DNA of 64,000 bases from UBA6772 sp965183875 (GCA_965183875.1 CBCYMK010000027.1:1-64000), one strand, 5' to 3'; counted from the stretch's first letter, positions 32,006 through 41,492 are shown. Program-made: numbers and translations. The notes: generated from the sequence alone by a model not told the origin.

Positions 32006-33328
32006 TTAATCTATTACAATTTTAACTCCAGCTGTAACAATACTAGACGTGAAATTACTATTTCTATCGTATTGGTAAAACTTTAGGTCTACACTCTTTA
32101 AACCAAATTTCCATATTCTTGCTTCGGTAAAAATATCTGTATACGAAACTCCAAAGCCAAACTGATTCGCAGAAAATGCTGAAACATCATAATCTGATGT
32201 GTAATACATATCGGTAGATAAAGCTACTTCATAAGGATTAAAATAGTCTGATTCTGTTTGATTGTAAAACCTATAAGATGGATAGAGAGTGAAATAATCT
32301 GAAATTTTCACAGGCATTTCAACACTTGCTGTATGAGAGTTAATCCCCCAATCATCAAAATAATAACGGTAAAATGTTCTTAGCGTTATCCTTTCATTAA
32401 GATACCAATTCAATCTTCCTCCAGCGGCTACTTTAAAACGTAAATCAGGTAATCGCTCAACATCATCAGCTAATTGAAAGTTCTCTATAAATGAATCTTC
32501 TACATCACTAAAATAGACTCTTTGAAAAGGGGTTGAAAGCAATCCTTGCTGTTGAATAAAATCTAAGGCTAGAGAACCCTGGATATTTTTATGTAGAATT
32601 TGACTCAATCCAAAACCTACAGAATACGAGTTACGCCCAGAATTAGCAAAAGGCTCAAAAGAAGGAGAATAGCTTTGATTTCCAGTAATTGTATAATCAT
32701 TAATATTGAAATCCTCATCGTCATCATCTCCTTTATTACCATTCGAATTTCTTAATTCTACTGGGTAAATTAAACTCCAAGAATCAATAAAAACATTTGC
32801 ACTTACACTCATCTCCGTATTTTTCTGATTATACAATCTGGCATAAGAACCACCAACACCAGCAGAAAAATAATCGTATTCGGAAGATACCGAGGCTTTC
32901 CCAGACCAAACCGTATTTCTATCGTCTGAACTATGACTGTAGGAAACAGTAACGTTAGTCCATTCATCTTCTTTAGAAGCTCCAGAACTCGCTACAAAAG
33001 GGTCGGCTTTTCGCTTTTTGTCGAAAGGGTCTATATTACTGGATGATGCAGATGTGTAAGTAGAAACTCCTGCATCAATGGTTAATACATCATCGGCATT
33101 TAAAGGAATAGAAATTACTACCGTTCCAGTAAGGTCTTCTAACGACTCCGAACCAATACCACCACTCACTGCAGCATTATCGCCATCTTGAGTATAATAG
33201 CTACCTAAAAAATCTACTTCGGAAGATTCGAGTACACGCTTTTTATAAACGTTAACAGAGTCTTTTTTTGTTTGTGAATATGCATTTGAAAATGCGAATA
33301 CACACATGAGTAAAATTATTTTTTTCAT
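32006..33328 (-). CDS. DUF3570 outer-membrane protein
   Basis: 440 residues with a signal peptide (about 1-18). The mature sequence is rich in beta strands and Asp/Ser/Tyr, with RVLESSEVDFLGSYYTQDGDNAAVSGGIGSE near the start and an alternating C-terminus. It matches DUF3570, a large barrel family that accompanies DUF4266 and ApbE. Probably an outer-membrane channel or scaffold for the cluster. Last gene of the unit. Confidence 0.88.
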   Translation of the reverse strand: MKKIILLMCVFAFSNAYSQTKKDSVNVYKKRVLESSEVDFLGSYYTQDGDNAAVSGGIGSESLEDLTGTVVISIPLNADDVLTIDAGVSTYTSASSSNIDPFDKKRKADPFVASSGASKEDEWTNVTVSYSHSSDDRNTVWSGKASVSSEYDYFSAGVGGSYARLYNQKNTEMSVSANVFIDSWSLIYPVELRNSNGNKGDDDDEDFNINDYTITGNQSYSPSFEPFANSGRNSYSVGFGLSQILHKNIQGSLALDFIQQQGLLSTPFQRVYFSDVEDSFIENFQLADDVERLPDLRFKVAAGGRLNWYLNERITLRTFYRYYFDDWGINSHTASVEMPVKISDYFTLYPSYRFYNQTESDYFNPYEVALSTDMYYTSDYDVSAFSANQFGFGVSYTDIFTEARIWKFGLKSVDLKFYQYDRNSNFTSSIVTAGVKIVID

Positions 33329-33341
33329 CTAAATTTCTTTC

Positions 33342-33554
33342 TTAGTTACAACCACAACCGCCACCTGTTTTACCGCCATTTGCTCCTACAGCAGCCTCTC
33401 TATAAGAATGCATGGTAGAAATATTGCGGTCACATTTCTTATCGGAAAGTGCCATATCTGGGTCGTTGATGTTTACTTTTTCGTACTCTTTAACCACCAT
33501 ACAACTACTTAAAAATGTAGTTGTAATTATTACGTACATAACCTGTTTTATCAT
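33342..33554 (-). CDS. DUF4266 small Cys/Gly lipoprotein
   Basis: 70 residues: signal and lipobox (TTTFLSSC, Cys18), then LSDKKCDRNISTMHSYREAAVGANGGKTGG and a C-terminal GGGCGCN. The Gly-rich tail with a Cys-Gly-Cys is the DUF4266 hallmark. It could hold a metal or a modified group. Its start overlaps the apbE stop by 4 bp, pointing to tight coupling with the flavin transferase. Function unknown. Confidence 0.87.
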   Translation of the reverse strand: MIKQVMYVIITTTFLSSCMVVKEYEKVNINDPDMALSDKKCDRNISTMHSYREAAVGANGGKTGGGCGCN

Positions 33555-34531
33555 AATGAATCGATTTCTATATTCTTAGACTTCCAAATAGTTCCTTTTG
33601 CATCTATAATAATGCACTCTACCTTAGGTAGCTGATTAATACGGTCAATACCTGCCTCTATTCCCATTACGAAAACAGAAGTTGCTAAAGCATCTGCGAG
33701 TTCTGCTTTTGGTGCAAATACAGTTACACTTAATATCCCCGAAGAAGGATAGCCCGTTCTTGGATTAATAATGTGTGAGTACCGTTTACCCTTAAACTCA
33801 ACATACTTTTCGTAGTCCCCAGAAGTTACGACAGCACCGTTAGAAATTGGTAAGGTTGCAAAAACTTGTTTTTTATTAAGTGGATTTACTATAGCCACCG
33901 TCCAATCGCTTCCATTGGTTTGTTTCCCCCAAGTATTCATATCGCCCGAGGCATTTATGATTCCTGCTGGTACTCCTTTTGCAATTAATAATTGTTTTGC
34001 TTTATCGGCTGCATAGCCTTTTCCGATTCCACCAAAACCAATCTTCATGCCTTTTAAGCTGAGAAATACTGTACTATTTTGTTTATTTAAAATAATGTTT
34101 GGGAAGCCTACTTTACTTACTGAATTTTTAATTTCTTCCGCGGAAGGCATATGAGTCATTGAACCATCAAATTTCCAAATCTTATCTATTGAGGCGTAGC
34201 TAATATCAAAAGAACCATCGGTAAGTTTTGAAATTGCTAGAGATCTTTCAATAAGCTCGAACAATTCTGTATTTACTTTTACGGGCTTTACTCCTGCGTA
34301 CTTATTAATTGCAGAGGTTTGTGAATTTTCATCCCAAGACGAAATCAACTTTTCGATTCGAGTGATTTCCTCTACAGCAACGTCTATAAAAGAGTTTGCC
34401 TCATTACTATTTTCTGCTACTATAGTAAGCTCAAAACCAGAACCCATAAGTTTGAGCGACCTAGTAAAGGTCTGCTGTCCATAACTTATTACCGAAAGCA
34501 ATAAGAATACATAAGTAAATAGAGTTTTCAA
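33551..34531 (-). CDS. apbE: FAD:protein FMN transferase
   Basis: 326 residues with a signal peptide. GFGGIGKGYAADKAKQLL (about 157-174), NASGDMNTWG (about 191-200) and ELADALATSVFVMG near 280 are ApbE blocks for FAD and magnesium binding. The enzyme attaches FMN to Thr/Ser of exported redox proteins. No obvious flavinylation acceptor (D-G-A-T/S type) is seen next door, so its target is open. It lies directly after the thioredoxin gene (1-bp junction). Confidence 0.92.
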   Translation of the reverse strand: MKTLFTYVFLLLSVISYGQQTFTRSLKLMGSGFELTIVAENSNEANSFIDVAVEEITRIEKLISSWDENSQTSAINKYAGVKPVKVNTELFELIERSLAISKLTDGSFDISYASIDKIWKFDGSMTHMPSAEEIKNSVSKVGFPNIILNKQNSTVFLSLKGMKIGFGGIGKGYAADKAKQLLIAKGVPAGIINASGDMNTWGKQTNGSDWTVAIVNPLNKKQVFATLPISNGAVVTSGDYEKYVEFKGKRYSHIINPRTGYPSSGILSVTVFAPKAELADALATSVFVMGIEAGIDRINQLPKVECIIIDAKGTIWKSKNIEIDSL

Positions 34532-34966
34532 TTATTTAGTGAATGCATTTAAAACTTCGATGTAATTCTCAGGAGACATTTTCTTATAACCTGTTTCTCC
34601 TAAAACTTCTCCTGTGGCATTTACTAGTACTACAAAAGGAAAAATGCCTCCTGTATTATACTTTTCGGCTAGTTGAGCATTAGCAAACGTTTGAGCTTCT
34701 GGCAATGCGTTTTTCTTACGCTTTGGAAAGTCAACTTTTACAAGTACAAAATTAGCCGTTGAATAATCTATAAATGTACTTGTACTCCAAATCTCGCGGT
34801 CTAATTTAATACAGGGTGCACACCAATCGGAACCTTGAAAAACCATAACGATTTGTTTGTTTTCTTTAGCTGCAATTTCTTTAGCTTTCTGGAAATCTGT
34901 AAGCCAATTTTGAGCCATAGCAGAACTCATTAGAGTAAGTGCTAGAATAGTTAGTAATTTTTTCAT
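34532..34966 (-). CDS. Exported thioredoxin-family protein
   Basis: 144 residues with a signal peptide (about 1-18). GSDWCAPCIKLDREIW places the active CxxC at Cys49/Cys52; GGIFPFVVLVN gives the cis-Pro turn. Probably a periplasmic reductase keeping the DUF4266 or partner cysteines reduced. First gene of the thioredoxin-apbE-DUF4266-DUF3570 unit. Confidence 0.9.
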   Translation of the reverse strand: MKKLLTILALTLMSSAMAQNWLTDFQKAKEIAAKENKQIVMVFQGSDWCAPCIKLDREIWSTSTFIDYSTANFVLVKVDFPKRKKNALPEAQTFANAQLAEKYNTGGIFPFVVLVNATGEVLGETGYKKMSPENYIEVLNAFTK

Positions 34967-35007
34967 TTTTTTATCTTTTCTGTTTACAAACCAACAAGTA
35001 GACCAAT

Positions 35008-35063
35008 GTCTATTTTTATCTAAAGATCTGTATAATACATATTTAATCTAAATCAAAATAGAC
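35008..35063. other. Long imperfect inverted repeat
   Basis: GTCTATTTT (35008-35016) pairs perfectly with AAAATAGAC (35055-35063), with partial pairing further in. It fills the 103-bp gap between the lipoprotein stop and the thioredoxin start, so it may be a weak terminator or an operator for the apbE unit. TAGAC-N4-GTCTA at 34999-35012 overlaps its left arm. Confidence 0.4.
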
Positions 35064-35069
35064 TTACCA

Positions 35070-35486
35070 CTATTCAAAAAACAACGAATAAGCTCTTAAA
35101 TGCAGTTCCAGTTTTTCTACAGCTTTGGCAGAAATGGGCTCCTCATTTAAAGCTATATCTTCAAATATTTTGATCATAGGGATAAGGTAATTATGTAGTT
35201 GATTATGTGCCTCTCCAGTCATAGAACATTTGAGAAACAAGGTCTGAAACTCCTTTTCTAAATTAGCGTGTAATAAGGTATAATGGCCAGAAAACTCTTT
35301 TACCAGTGTAAGCATATTAGCAACACCTTCGGTAGTTTCAATATTGGCAATCCATGGCTCGTTATTTTCTAAGCTTATTTCCATATAATTTAAATCGGAA
35401 ATACTTACAGGTGTTGATTCCTGTGGTTGTGTATTGCAAGATGTAATTAAAAATGCAATCGCAAAAAGGCTTACTAGTTTTTTCAT
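35070..35486 (-). CDS. Uncharacterised lipoprotein
   Basis: 138 residues with lipobox FLITSC (Cys17). The mature part is helical and includes KCSMTGEAHNQLHNYLIPM near residue 87, a Cys/His/Met-rich line I have seen in Bacteroidota hypotheticals and that could bind metal. It lies between the outer-membrane protein of the RND operon and the apbE unit, 9 bp after the former. Confidence 0.6.
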   Translation of the reverse strand: MKKLVSLFAIAFLITSCNTQPQESTPVSISDLNYMEISLENNEPWIANIETTEGVANMLTLVKEFSGHYTLLHANLEKEFQTLFLKCSMTGEAHNQLHNYLIPMIKIFEDIALNEEPISAKAVEKLELHLRAYSLFFE

Positions 35487-35495
35487 AGAGTGATA

Positions 35496-36764
35496 TTAAA
35501 AGTTAAATTTTAGTCTGGTATACACCATATCGTTATCGTTAAACTGCCCAAACATTCCTGTTTCTCCAACAAAAATATTAGTTCCTAATTCGAAAGAAAC
35601 ACCATCGTAAGGGAAGTAAAAACCTCGTAATTTGACTAAAGCATCGTTGTTATTTAAGCCCATATAGGTAAATAATTCTAATCGAACTTTCTCTCTAAAT
35701 AAAGATCTATTTGCCATAAAAGTAAATAGGTTTTCATGACTATCGGATACAAAATCATTCTCGTGGTTTAGGATGATCTTTTGGATAAACTGAGAGCTAA
35801 GTCTCCACATACCAATTGATTTATCTAAACCAACAACATAGTTTAAATAGTCTTTTTTTTCGAGTCCGTCAATACTCAAAGGGTTCATCGATTGGAAATA
35901 CTTATCTTTATAGTAGGCCATTTCTCCACGAACTACAAAATCGAATACGGAGGCATTAAAACTTGCACCAGACACAAACAGTCTATGGTGTTCTGGTGTC
36001 AAAATTACAGACGACAATTGGAAAGTGCTATCTACAACTTTCGTAGAATGCATACTCGGGTCATCATCCCACGTATAAGCAGTCATTAATTGCAAATCTA
36101 CACTAGGAGTAGAAACAGAATAGCGTGCAAACAACTCTGAATTATTCAAATTTGAAGGAATATTAACATTCGAATAATCAAAAGACACCGGCACGGGAGA
36201 ATTAATTTGTGGTCTCCATATAGAATTGATACTCGGGAGAATGGTAGAAGTAAAATGAGGTATCCACACCAATTCTATATCATGAAAATCATTCGGGTAA
36301 AGTTTCATTTTCAAGGCAGTAATACCCATCCTAATTTCATTAAAATCCAATAACAAAAACTGAGACAAATTTTTTGGACTTACAATATCTGTAATAAAAA
36401 CCCCATCTGCTTGTCCCCAAATGATTTGTTGTTTCCCTACTCGTAAATCCATTTTAGGTGTAAATAAGTCAACATACAATTCTCTAACTCCGAGTTTCAC
36501 ATCCTGACTAGGGTATTGATAAACATACCCATTTGTGCTAAAACCGATTGTACTAGAAGATTTTTTTAATGTAAAATCCAATGCATTATTGCTCCCTGTA
36601 AAGTCTAAAGATTCATTGACTAATAGACCTGTGAAGTTGCGAACAAAACCATTTAGCTCAACAGATGTATTTACTTGCGCCTTTAATATAGTAGGTAAAC
36701 TCAATGCAGTAATTACTACAAGAAAGAACTTCAAAAGGCTTGTACCGTATATTTGTTTTTTCAT
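35496..36764 (-). CDS. DUF1302-like outer-membrane protein
   Basis: 422 residues with a signal peptide (about 1-29). LRVGKQQIIWGQADGVFITDIVSPKNLSQFLL and the strand-rich remainder ending in LKFNF fit a porin-like DUF1302-type barrel. It shares an ATGA overlap with the cupin gene. In this operon it likely supplies the outer-membrane step for a substrate moved by the MMPL exporter. Confidence 0.75.
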   Translation of the reverse strand: MKKQIYGTSLLKFFLVVITALSLPTILKAQVNTSVELNGFVRNFTGLLVNESLDFTGSNNALDFTLKKSSSTIGFSTNGYVYQYPSQDVKLGVRELYVDLFTPKMDLRVGKQQIIWGQADGVFITDIVSPKNLSQFLLLDFNEIRMGITALKMKLYPNDFHDIELVWIPHFTSTILPSINSIWRPQINSPVPVSFDYSNVNIPSNLNNSELFARYSVSTPSVDLQLMTAYTWDDDPSMHSTKVVDSTFQLSSVILTPEHHRLFVSGASFNASVFDFVVRGEMAYYKDKYFQSMNPLSIDGLEKKDYLNYVVGLDKSIGMWRLSSQFIQKIILNHENDFVSDSHENLFTFMANRSLFREKVRLELFTYMGLNNNDALVKLRGFYFPYDGVSFELGTNIFVGETGMFGQFNDNDMVYTRLKFNF

Positions 36765-37048
36765 CTGACTAATAAGATTACAGAATTTGTATTAGCCACG
36801 ATAGCGTGTTTTACATTCTTCTTAAATGCATACATATCCATAGGCTTCATATTAAATTCCTTTTGGTTAATTTTAAAAACTAGCTCGCCACTAACTACCA
36901 ATATCGTTGCATCGGTTGGCGAAATATGTTCCTTTAATTCAGAGCCAGCTTCTACAGTAATAAGAATTTGCTTACCAGTTTCATTCGAAACTAGTATTTG
37001 AGTCTTCACTCCTTTAAAAGAAATATCTTTAAGAATATCGTTTATCAT
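36761..37048 (-). CDS. Small cupin-fold protein
   Basis: 95 residues forming a single cupin: GSELKEHISPTDATILVVSGELVFKI with MKPMDMYAFKKNVKHAIVA. The metal site looks reduced, with only the His in HISPTD and the His in VKHAI. It overlaps both neighbours (ATGA and TAATG), so it is made together with the LolA-like and outer-membrane proteins. Ligand unknown. Confidence 0.8.
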   Translation of the reverse strand: MINDILKDISFKGVKTQILVSNETGKQILITVEAGSELKEHISPTDATILVVSGELVFKINQKEFNMKPMDMYAFKKNVKHAIVANTNSVILLVR

Positions 37049-37815
37049 TACAGTCCTTTTTGCATCTCTCTTTGTGTGAATTTAGAAGGAAGAACTCCCG
37101 AATTAATCACAATATTATCTAAGCTAATTTTAGTAGTGTGATTTTTTTGATGGTTGTACATTTCCTGAGATTTTACAATCCAAAACCCTTCTAAGTTTTT
37201 TATTTCTTTTATGGTAAGTGTTTTTAAAAGCTCTTCATCCTCATCATAAAAGTCAATTTTTAGTGGAGTTAATTTTTCTTTAGATATCCACGCCGTCTTT
37301 TTAGAGTATTGCTCTTCTTCTAAAGGTGTAGCACTTAGTACCCAAACTTCTTCGCCGTTAAGCATTTCTGTAGCAACTAAAGTATGGCTATCTCGTTCTG
37401 GACTTCTCTTCTCCATATCTTCGTATGTAAAATCTGAGCCCATAAAATCGTTGTCTTTATTAGAGTTCGAAATACGTTTAACCTTTTTTAATGCGGGTAA
37501 GTACAGCCATTGGTCGTCGTTTTCGCCTTCCAGACTATAGGACCAGTTCATAAAGGCAGTATTCTTTACATCGGCAGGAGATTTAAAAAACATTAACTGC
37601 TTTTCTACCGATTCTAAATCGATAAAATACTGATGTAAAACACGAACCCTTTCATGTCCTTTTTTATTGATTAGAGTCATAGTCATATCGCTCTCACCAT
37701 TTAAAGGACTCTTTTTATTGTACACCAAATAGGCGATTTCTTTTGCGGTTTGAGCTGTTGTTATCGAGCTGATACTTAGAAGTACAAAACTCAATACTAG
37801 AGATAATTTATTCAT
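37048..37815 (-). CDS. Outer-membrane lipoprotein-sorting (LolA-like) protein
   Basis: 255 residues from ATG 37815, which starts a signal peptide (MNKLSLVLSFVLLSISSITTAQ); the longer frame to 37938 overlaps the exporter. GESDMTMTLINKKGHERVRV, WLYLPALKKVKRI and MGSDFTYEDMEKRS are typical of the LolA-fold proteins paired with MMPL/RND exporters. It likely carries a lipid or hydrophobic substrate across the periplasm. Confidence 0.87.
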   Translation of the reverse strand: MNKLSLVLSFVLLSISSITTAQTAKEIAYLVYNKKSPLNGESDMTMTLINKKGHERVRVLHQYFIDLESVEKQLMFFKSPADVKNTAFMNWSYSLEGENDDQWLYLPALKKVKRISNSNKDNDFMGSDFTYEDMEKRSPERDSHTLVATEMLNGEEVWVLSATPLEEEQYSKKTAWISKEKLTPLKIDFYDEDEELLKTLTIKEIKNLEGFWIVKSQEMYNHQKNHTTKISLDNIVINSGVLPSKFTQREMQKGL

Positions 37816-37825
37816 GATTTTAAGT

Positions 37826-40123
37826 TTAATTTTTTTTGTTAAAAAACAGATTACTTGCATATAGCACAATAAACATGATGGTAATAGTTGCGATAAAACT
37901 GGTAAACATATTAAGTGAAATAAGAGCACCCAGAGCAATATTAGGTTTAAAAGCAGAGAGTGTTAACACCAAGAATCCAATTACAACAACAATAGCATTA
38001 AAAGAAATAGCACGTCCAGAGTGAGCCATGGTTTCTTGTATAGCAAAAGACTTATCCTTATGTTTTAGTGCTTCAATTTTATATCGATCTATAAAATGAA
38101 CTGCGTAATCTATCCCAATACCTATAGCAATACTAGAAATTAAGGCTGTAGTTGTTTCTAGTGGAATATTTAACCAACCCAATACACCAAAAGAAATTAC
38201 AGTAGTAATGAATATTGGAATTGTTGCAATTAAACCGAGTTTTATACTCCTAAACATTAATGTTAGTAATACAATTACTATTAAGAAAGAATACAACAAA
38301 CTTCTAATCTGTCCTTGTAAGATCAAATCGTTAAACACTAAAACCTTATAACCACTACCAGCGAAATTGATGTTTACGTCTAACTCTTCAAATTTACTTC
38401 TGTATAATTCTACTGAATTCAAGGTTGCATTAAGCGATTTTGAATTATCATTTTTGAGTTGGATTTGTAAATTTGCAGTAGTAAAATCCTCATTTACGAC
38501 TTCCCATAGTTTATCTGAACCACCACTCATTTCGTAGAGCAATATATACTGAGCAATTAAATCGCTGTCATCTGGAATAGTGTAAAAGGTTTCCCTATCC
38601 TCGTTGAGTACCTTATTCATGCGTTTTATAAAGTCAACTAATGAAATTGAACCTCCTACATTATCGTTATCACGAACAACATCCATAGCTAAGTCATCTA
38701 ACAAGTTCAAAACTTCAGCAGTTTTAAACTTACCAGGTTCATCCGACTCTAATATTACATTGATTGTTGTGGTTCCTAAAAAATGTTCATTTACAAATGC
38801 GTCGGTGGTAACCAAAGGATTACTATCTGGAAAACGAGCTAAGAAACTAGAATTTATCCAAACCTTAGACATACCAAAACCAAAGAACAGCAGCACAATT
38901 ACCGTAACTGCGAAAACAGATTTCTTATAAGTAACCAACCGTAATGCTAAACGTTTAGATTTGATGCTAAATTTTGTGTCAGCAGTTTTCGCAGTAGCTT
39001 TACTCTTAGGGATGCCTACTAAGTTTAGAGTAGCGGGAATAAGAACAAAAGAAAACACCATTGCCATTATTACCCCAAAGGCAGTAAAGGCAGCAAAGTA
39101 TTTAATTGGAATAATATCGGAACTTAGTAAGGATAAAAAACCTACAGCCGTAGTAATAGAAGTCATTAATACAGGACTAAACATTTCGGTATTCATGTTT
39201 ACTATTAATGCTTCTTTAGACCAGTTTTTATGCAACTTATTTTGCAGCTGTAAATGACTAAACATATGTATGGCATCGGCCACCCCAATAGCTATAAGCA
39301 TCACAGGAATTAAAGAGCTAGGTGCATAAATAGGTATTCCTACACCCAGCATTAACCCAAAGGTCCAAATAGAAGATAAGATAACTACCAGCATAGATAT
39401 CACACTTGCTTTAAACGATTTGAGTACCACAAACAAGACAATAAATATGAGTAGCAGCACCAACGGGAACATCTTTTTCATATCTTTTGGCATCAGAATA
39501 GCCATTGTACCTTCCACTATCGGCTGACCTGCAACATACACCTCTAAACCATCACCTTTATATGAATTTGCCAATGTTAAAATCTCCTCATAAAGTTCTT
39601 CAGAAAAACTATTGTCTTTAATTTTTGTAAAGATCAATGTTGACTTTTCATCCTCTGAGACTAAGCGTTTATAAACCATTTCATTAGAGCGTACATTGGC
39701 AGAAATTTGACTAAAATGAGTTTCTGTTTTTGGAATACGCTTAAAAAAGGGTTCAATCTCTAATCCGCTATCCTCACCTTTAATATTATCTGCCGTGTAT
39801 AAAGACAATACATCATCTTTATCTTCAACAACCTCTAATTTCTGAATTGCTTTAGTAAGTGCTTTTATTTTCTTAAAAGTTGATTCGTTGTATATGCCAG
39901 AGCTATCACTAAAAGCAATTAGGATAGCATCTCTTATATCAAACTGCTCCTCTGCTTTATCGCTAAAAATAAAAGCTGGATGAGATTTGGGCATATAAGT
40001 TTCTAAATCTGTTTCTAGTGCAAAATTTTGCTTAATAGAATACAAATTAGCTAGGGTTCCTAGTACAATTAGGACTAGTATTAGTCTGTAATTTTTTAAT
40101 ACTATGTGGGTAAACTTTTTCAT
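37826..40123 (-). CDS. MMPL/RND-family exporter
   Basis: 765 residues with about 12 helices in two repeats. Each repeat has the sterol-sensing-like block (PVMLIAIGVADAIHMFSHL; SSIAIGIGIDYAVHFIDRY) with the acidic residue used for proton relay, plus large periplasmic loops. The size and the LolA-like partner match hydrophobe/lipid exporters rather than tripartite HAE1 pumps. The TetR operator lies 15-30 bp upstream of its ATG. Confidence 0.88.
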   Translation of the reverse strand: MKKFTHIVLKNYRLILVLIVLGTLANLYSIKQNFALETDLETYMPKSHPAFIFSDKAEEQFDIRDAILIAFSDSSGIYNESTFKKIKALTKAIQKLEVVEDKDDVLSLYTADNIKGEDSGLEIEPFFKRIPKTETHFSQISANVRSNEMVYKRLVSEDEKSTLIFTKIKDNSFSEELYEEILTLANSYKGDGLEVYVAGQPIVEGTMAILMPKDMKKMFPLVLLLIFIVLFVVLKSFKASVISMLVVILSSIWTFGLMLGVGIPIYAPSSLIPVMLIAIGVADAIHMFSHLQLQNKLHKNWSKEALIVNMNTEMFSPVLMTSITTAVGFLSLLSSDIIPIKYFAAFTAFGVIMAMVFSFVLIPATLNLVGIPKSKATAKTADTKFSIKSKRLALRLVTYKKSVFAVTVIVLLFFGFGMSKVWINSSFLARFPDSNPLVTTDAFVNEHFLGTTTINVILESDEPGKFKTAEVLNLLDDLAMDVVRDNDNVGGSISLVDFIKRMNKVLNEDRETFYTIPDDSDLIAQYILLYEMSGGSDKLWEVVNEDFTTANLQIQLKNDNSKSLNATLNSVELYRSKFEELDVNINFAGSGYKVLVFNDLILQGQIRSLLYSFLIVIVLLTLMFRSIKLGLIATIPIFITTVISFGVLGWLNIPLETTTALISSIAIGIGIDYAVHFIDRYKIEALKHKDKSFAIQETMAHSGRAISFNAIVVVIGFLVLTLSAFKPNIALGALISLNMFTSFIATITIMFIVLYASNLFFNKKN

Positions 40124-40137
40124 GGATTTATATTTTA

Positions 40138-40153
40138 GTTAGTATTCACTAAC
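40138..40153. promoter_or_regulatory. TetR operator before exporter gene
   Basis: GTTAGTATTCACTAAC, the reverse complement of the site at 40765-40780, 15 bp upstream of the exporter ATG. Confidence 0.8.
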
Positions 40154-40171
40154 TTTTAGTGGCAAATTTTT

Positions 40172-40756
40172 TTAGCCTTTTATGAGTAATAATTTTAAGG
40201 TCTGTTGTAGTGTATTCCCTTCCTTTACAAGATTAAAGCTGAAGTTAGATAAACGCCATCTTAAAACGGTTAAACGCATGCTACCCATAATCAATACACA
40301 CAATTGTTGAGCTGAGATATCATTACGGATAGAGTTATTCTTTTGTCCAGATTCAATTATGTTTACGAGCCCTTGAGATTTTTCTTCCATTATGCTTTTC
40401 ACAACATTTGACAGAACACTTGTATACTGAAAACTCGTTTCAGAAAAGATAACCATGATTATGGCGGGATATTTAGTGAAATGGGTAAACTGAAATTCTA
40501 CCAAAGCTTCTATTTTTTCTAAAGCAGATAAATCGTTAGAAATAACAGACTTTAACCCAAGTTGTAATTCGTACTTATAATAAACAAGTACCGAAGAAAT
40601 GATTTCTGTTTTATCTTTAAAATGACGGTATAGAGCAGGTTCAGAAAAACCTATTTCTTTAGCCAGATTCTTAGTTGTAAGATTCTGAACTCCCTTTTCT
40701 CCTATGAGATGGGTAGCTGCTAAAATAATTTCTATTTGTCGTTTTGAGAAATTCAT
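40172..40756 (-). CDS. TetR/AcrR-family repressor
   Basis: 194 residues. N-terminal HTH at about 10-55 (GVQNLTTKNLAKEIGFSEPALYRHF); the C-terminal part would bind the ligand. The same 16-bp operator precedes its own gene and the exporter gene, so it very likely represses both. It is transcribed in the same direction as the exporter operon. Confidence 0.9.
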   Translation of the reverse strand: MNFSKRQIEIILAATHLIGEKGVQNLTTKNLAKEIGFSEPALYRHFKDKTEIISSVLVYYKYELQLGLKSVISNDLSALEKIEALVEFQFTHFTKYPAIIMVIFSETSFQYTSVLSNVVKSIMEEKSQGLVNIIESGQKNNSIRNDISAQQLCVLIMGSMRLTVLRWRLSNFSFNLVKEGNTLQQTLKLLLIKG

Positions 40757-40764
40757 ACGGCAAA

Positions 40765-40780
40765 GTTAGTGAATACTAAC
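40765..40780. promoter_or_regulatory. TetR operator before tetR
   Basis: GTTAGTGAATACTAAC, 8 bp upstream of the tetR ATG; identical in reverse complement to 40138-40153. Confidence 0.8.
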
Positions 40781-41003
40781 TTAACTAAAAAACTAATGGA
40801 TTAGTAATTACAATTCAATCAAGAAAACTTAATAGGAACCAATAAACATGATAAGTGAAACTGAAATTAAAGGAAAGCTATAGTCATTATGGTACGTATA
40901 AACACTGAATATTTTACGGGCTCCTTTTTGTCTATTACACATTTTATAAAATTTCCAAACTGAGGTTACATTATAAAATTTGTAGCAAGGGATTGCGGAG
41001 ATC

Positions 41004-41041
41004 AAAAAAAGGGATATTTGCGCAAAAATCGCAAATATCCC
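41004..41041 (-). terminator. tmRNA terminator
   Basis: Perfect 12-bp stem GGGATATTTGCG/CGCAAATATCCC with a 7-nt loop, followed on the minus strand by seven T; it starts 7 nt after the tmRNA 3' end. Confidence 0.92.
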
Positions 41042-41047
41042 TTCAAG

Positions 41048-41419
41048 TGGAGATGCAGGGAATCGAACCCTGGTCCAAACAAGGAATCTGAAAGCTTTCT
41101 ACATGTATAGTAAGCACTTGATTTTCGAGTAAGGTCGGGAAGCTTACATTCCCAAAACCAAACCTTATCCTTTTAGTTTCGCGTCAAGGTCAAGGTATCC
41201 CTATCGGCTAGTTCATCCTTTTGATGATGCTCGGTGGGATAGAAGCGATCAACCTTCATCTATCCGCAGAGCAAAAGCTAGACTAATCCTAGATTAGGCA
41301 GCTAAAGCGTAGTTAGACTCGCCGTATAAAAATTTGTGAATTGGATATTAACGAGCCATCTCACCATGCTCGACATGCTTACAGTCATACTCATCTCGCT
41401 GTCAAAGCCAGTCATCCCC
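41048..41419 (-). ncRNA. ssrA: Transfer-messenger RNA (tmRNA)
   Basis: About 372 nt. The 5' end GGGGATGACTGGC and the 3' end with T-arm GGTTCGATTCC and CATCTCC form the tRNA-like acceptor; CCA is not encoded. The reading frame ends GGC GAG TCT AAC TAC GCT TTA GCT GCC TAA, giving the tag GESNYALAA (after the charged Ala), close to GENNYALAA-type tags of Bacteroidota. It rescues stalled ribosomes with SmpB. Confidence 0.95.
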
Positions 41420-41492
41420 AGTAATTTCAATGATCTATGGCAAAGATAGAGTTTCGGATGGCCTTATACAATACCTTTTAAGAATAATAACG

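Noticed and set aside
37816..37938. N-terminal extension of the LolA-like protein
   Set aside because: It lies within the exporter gene; the signal peptide starts at 37815.
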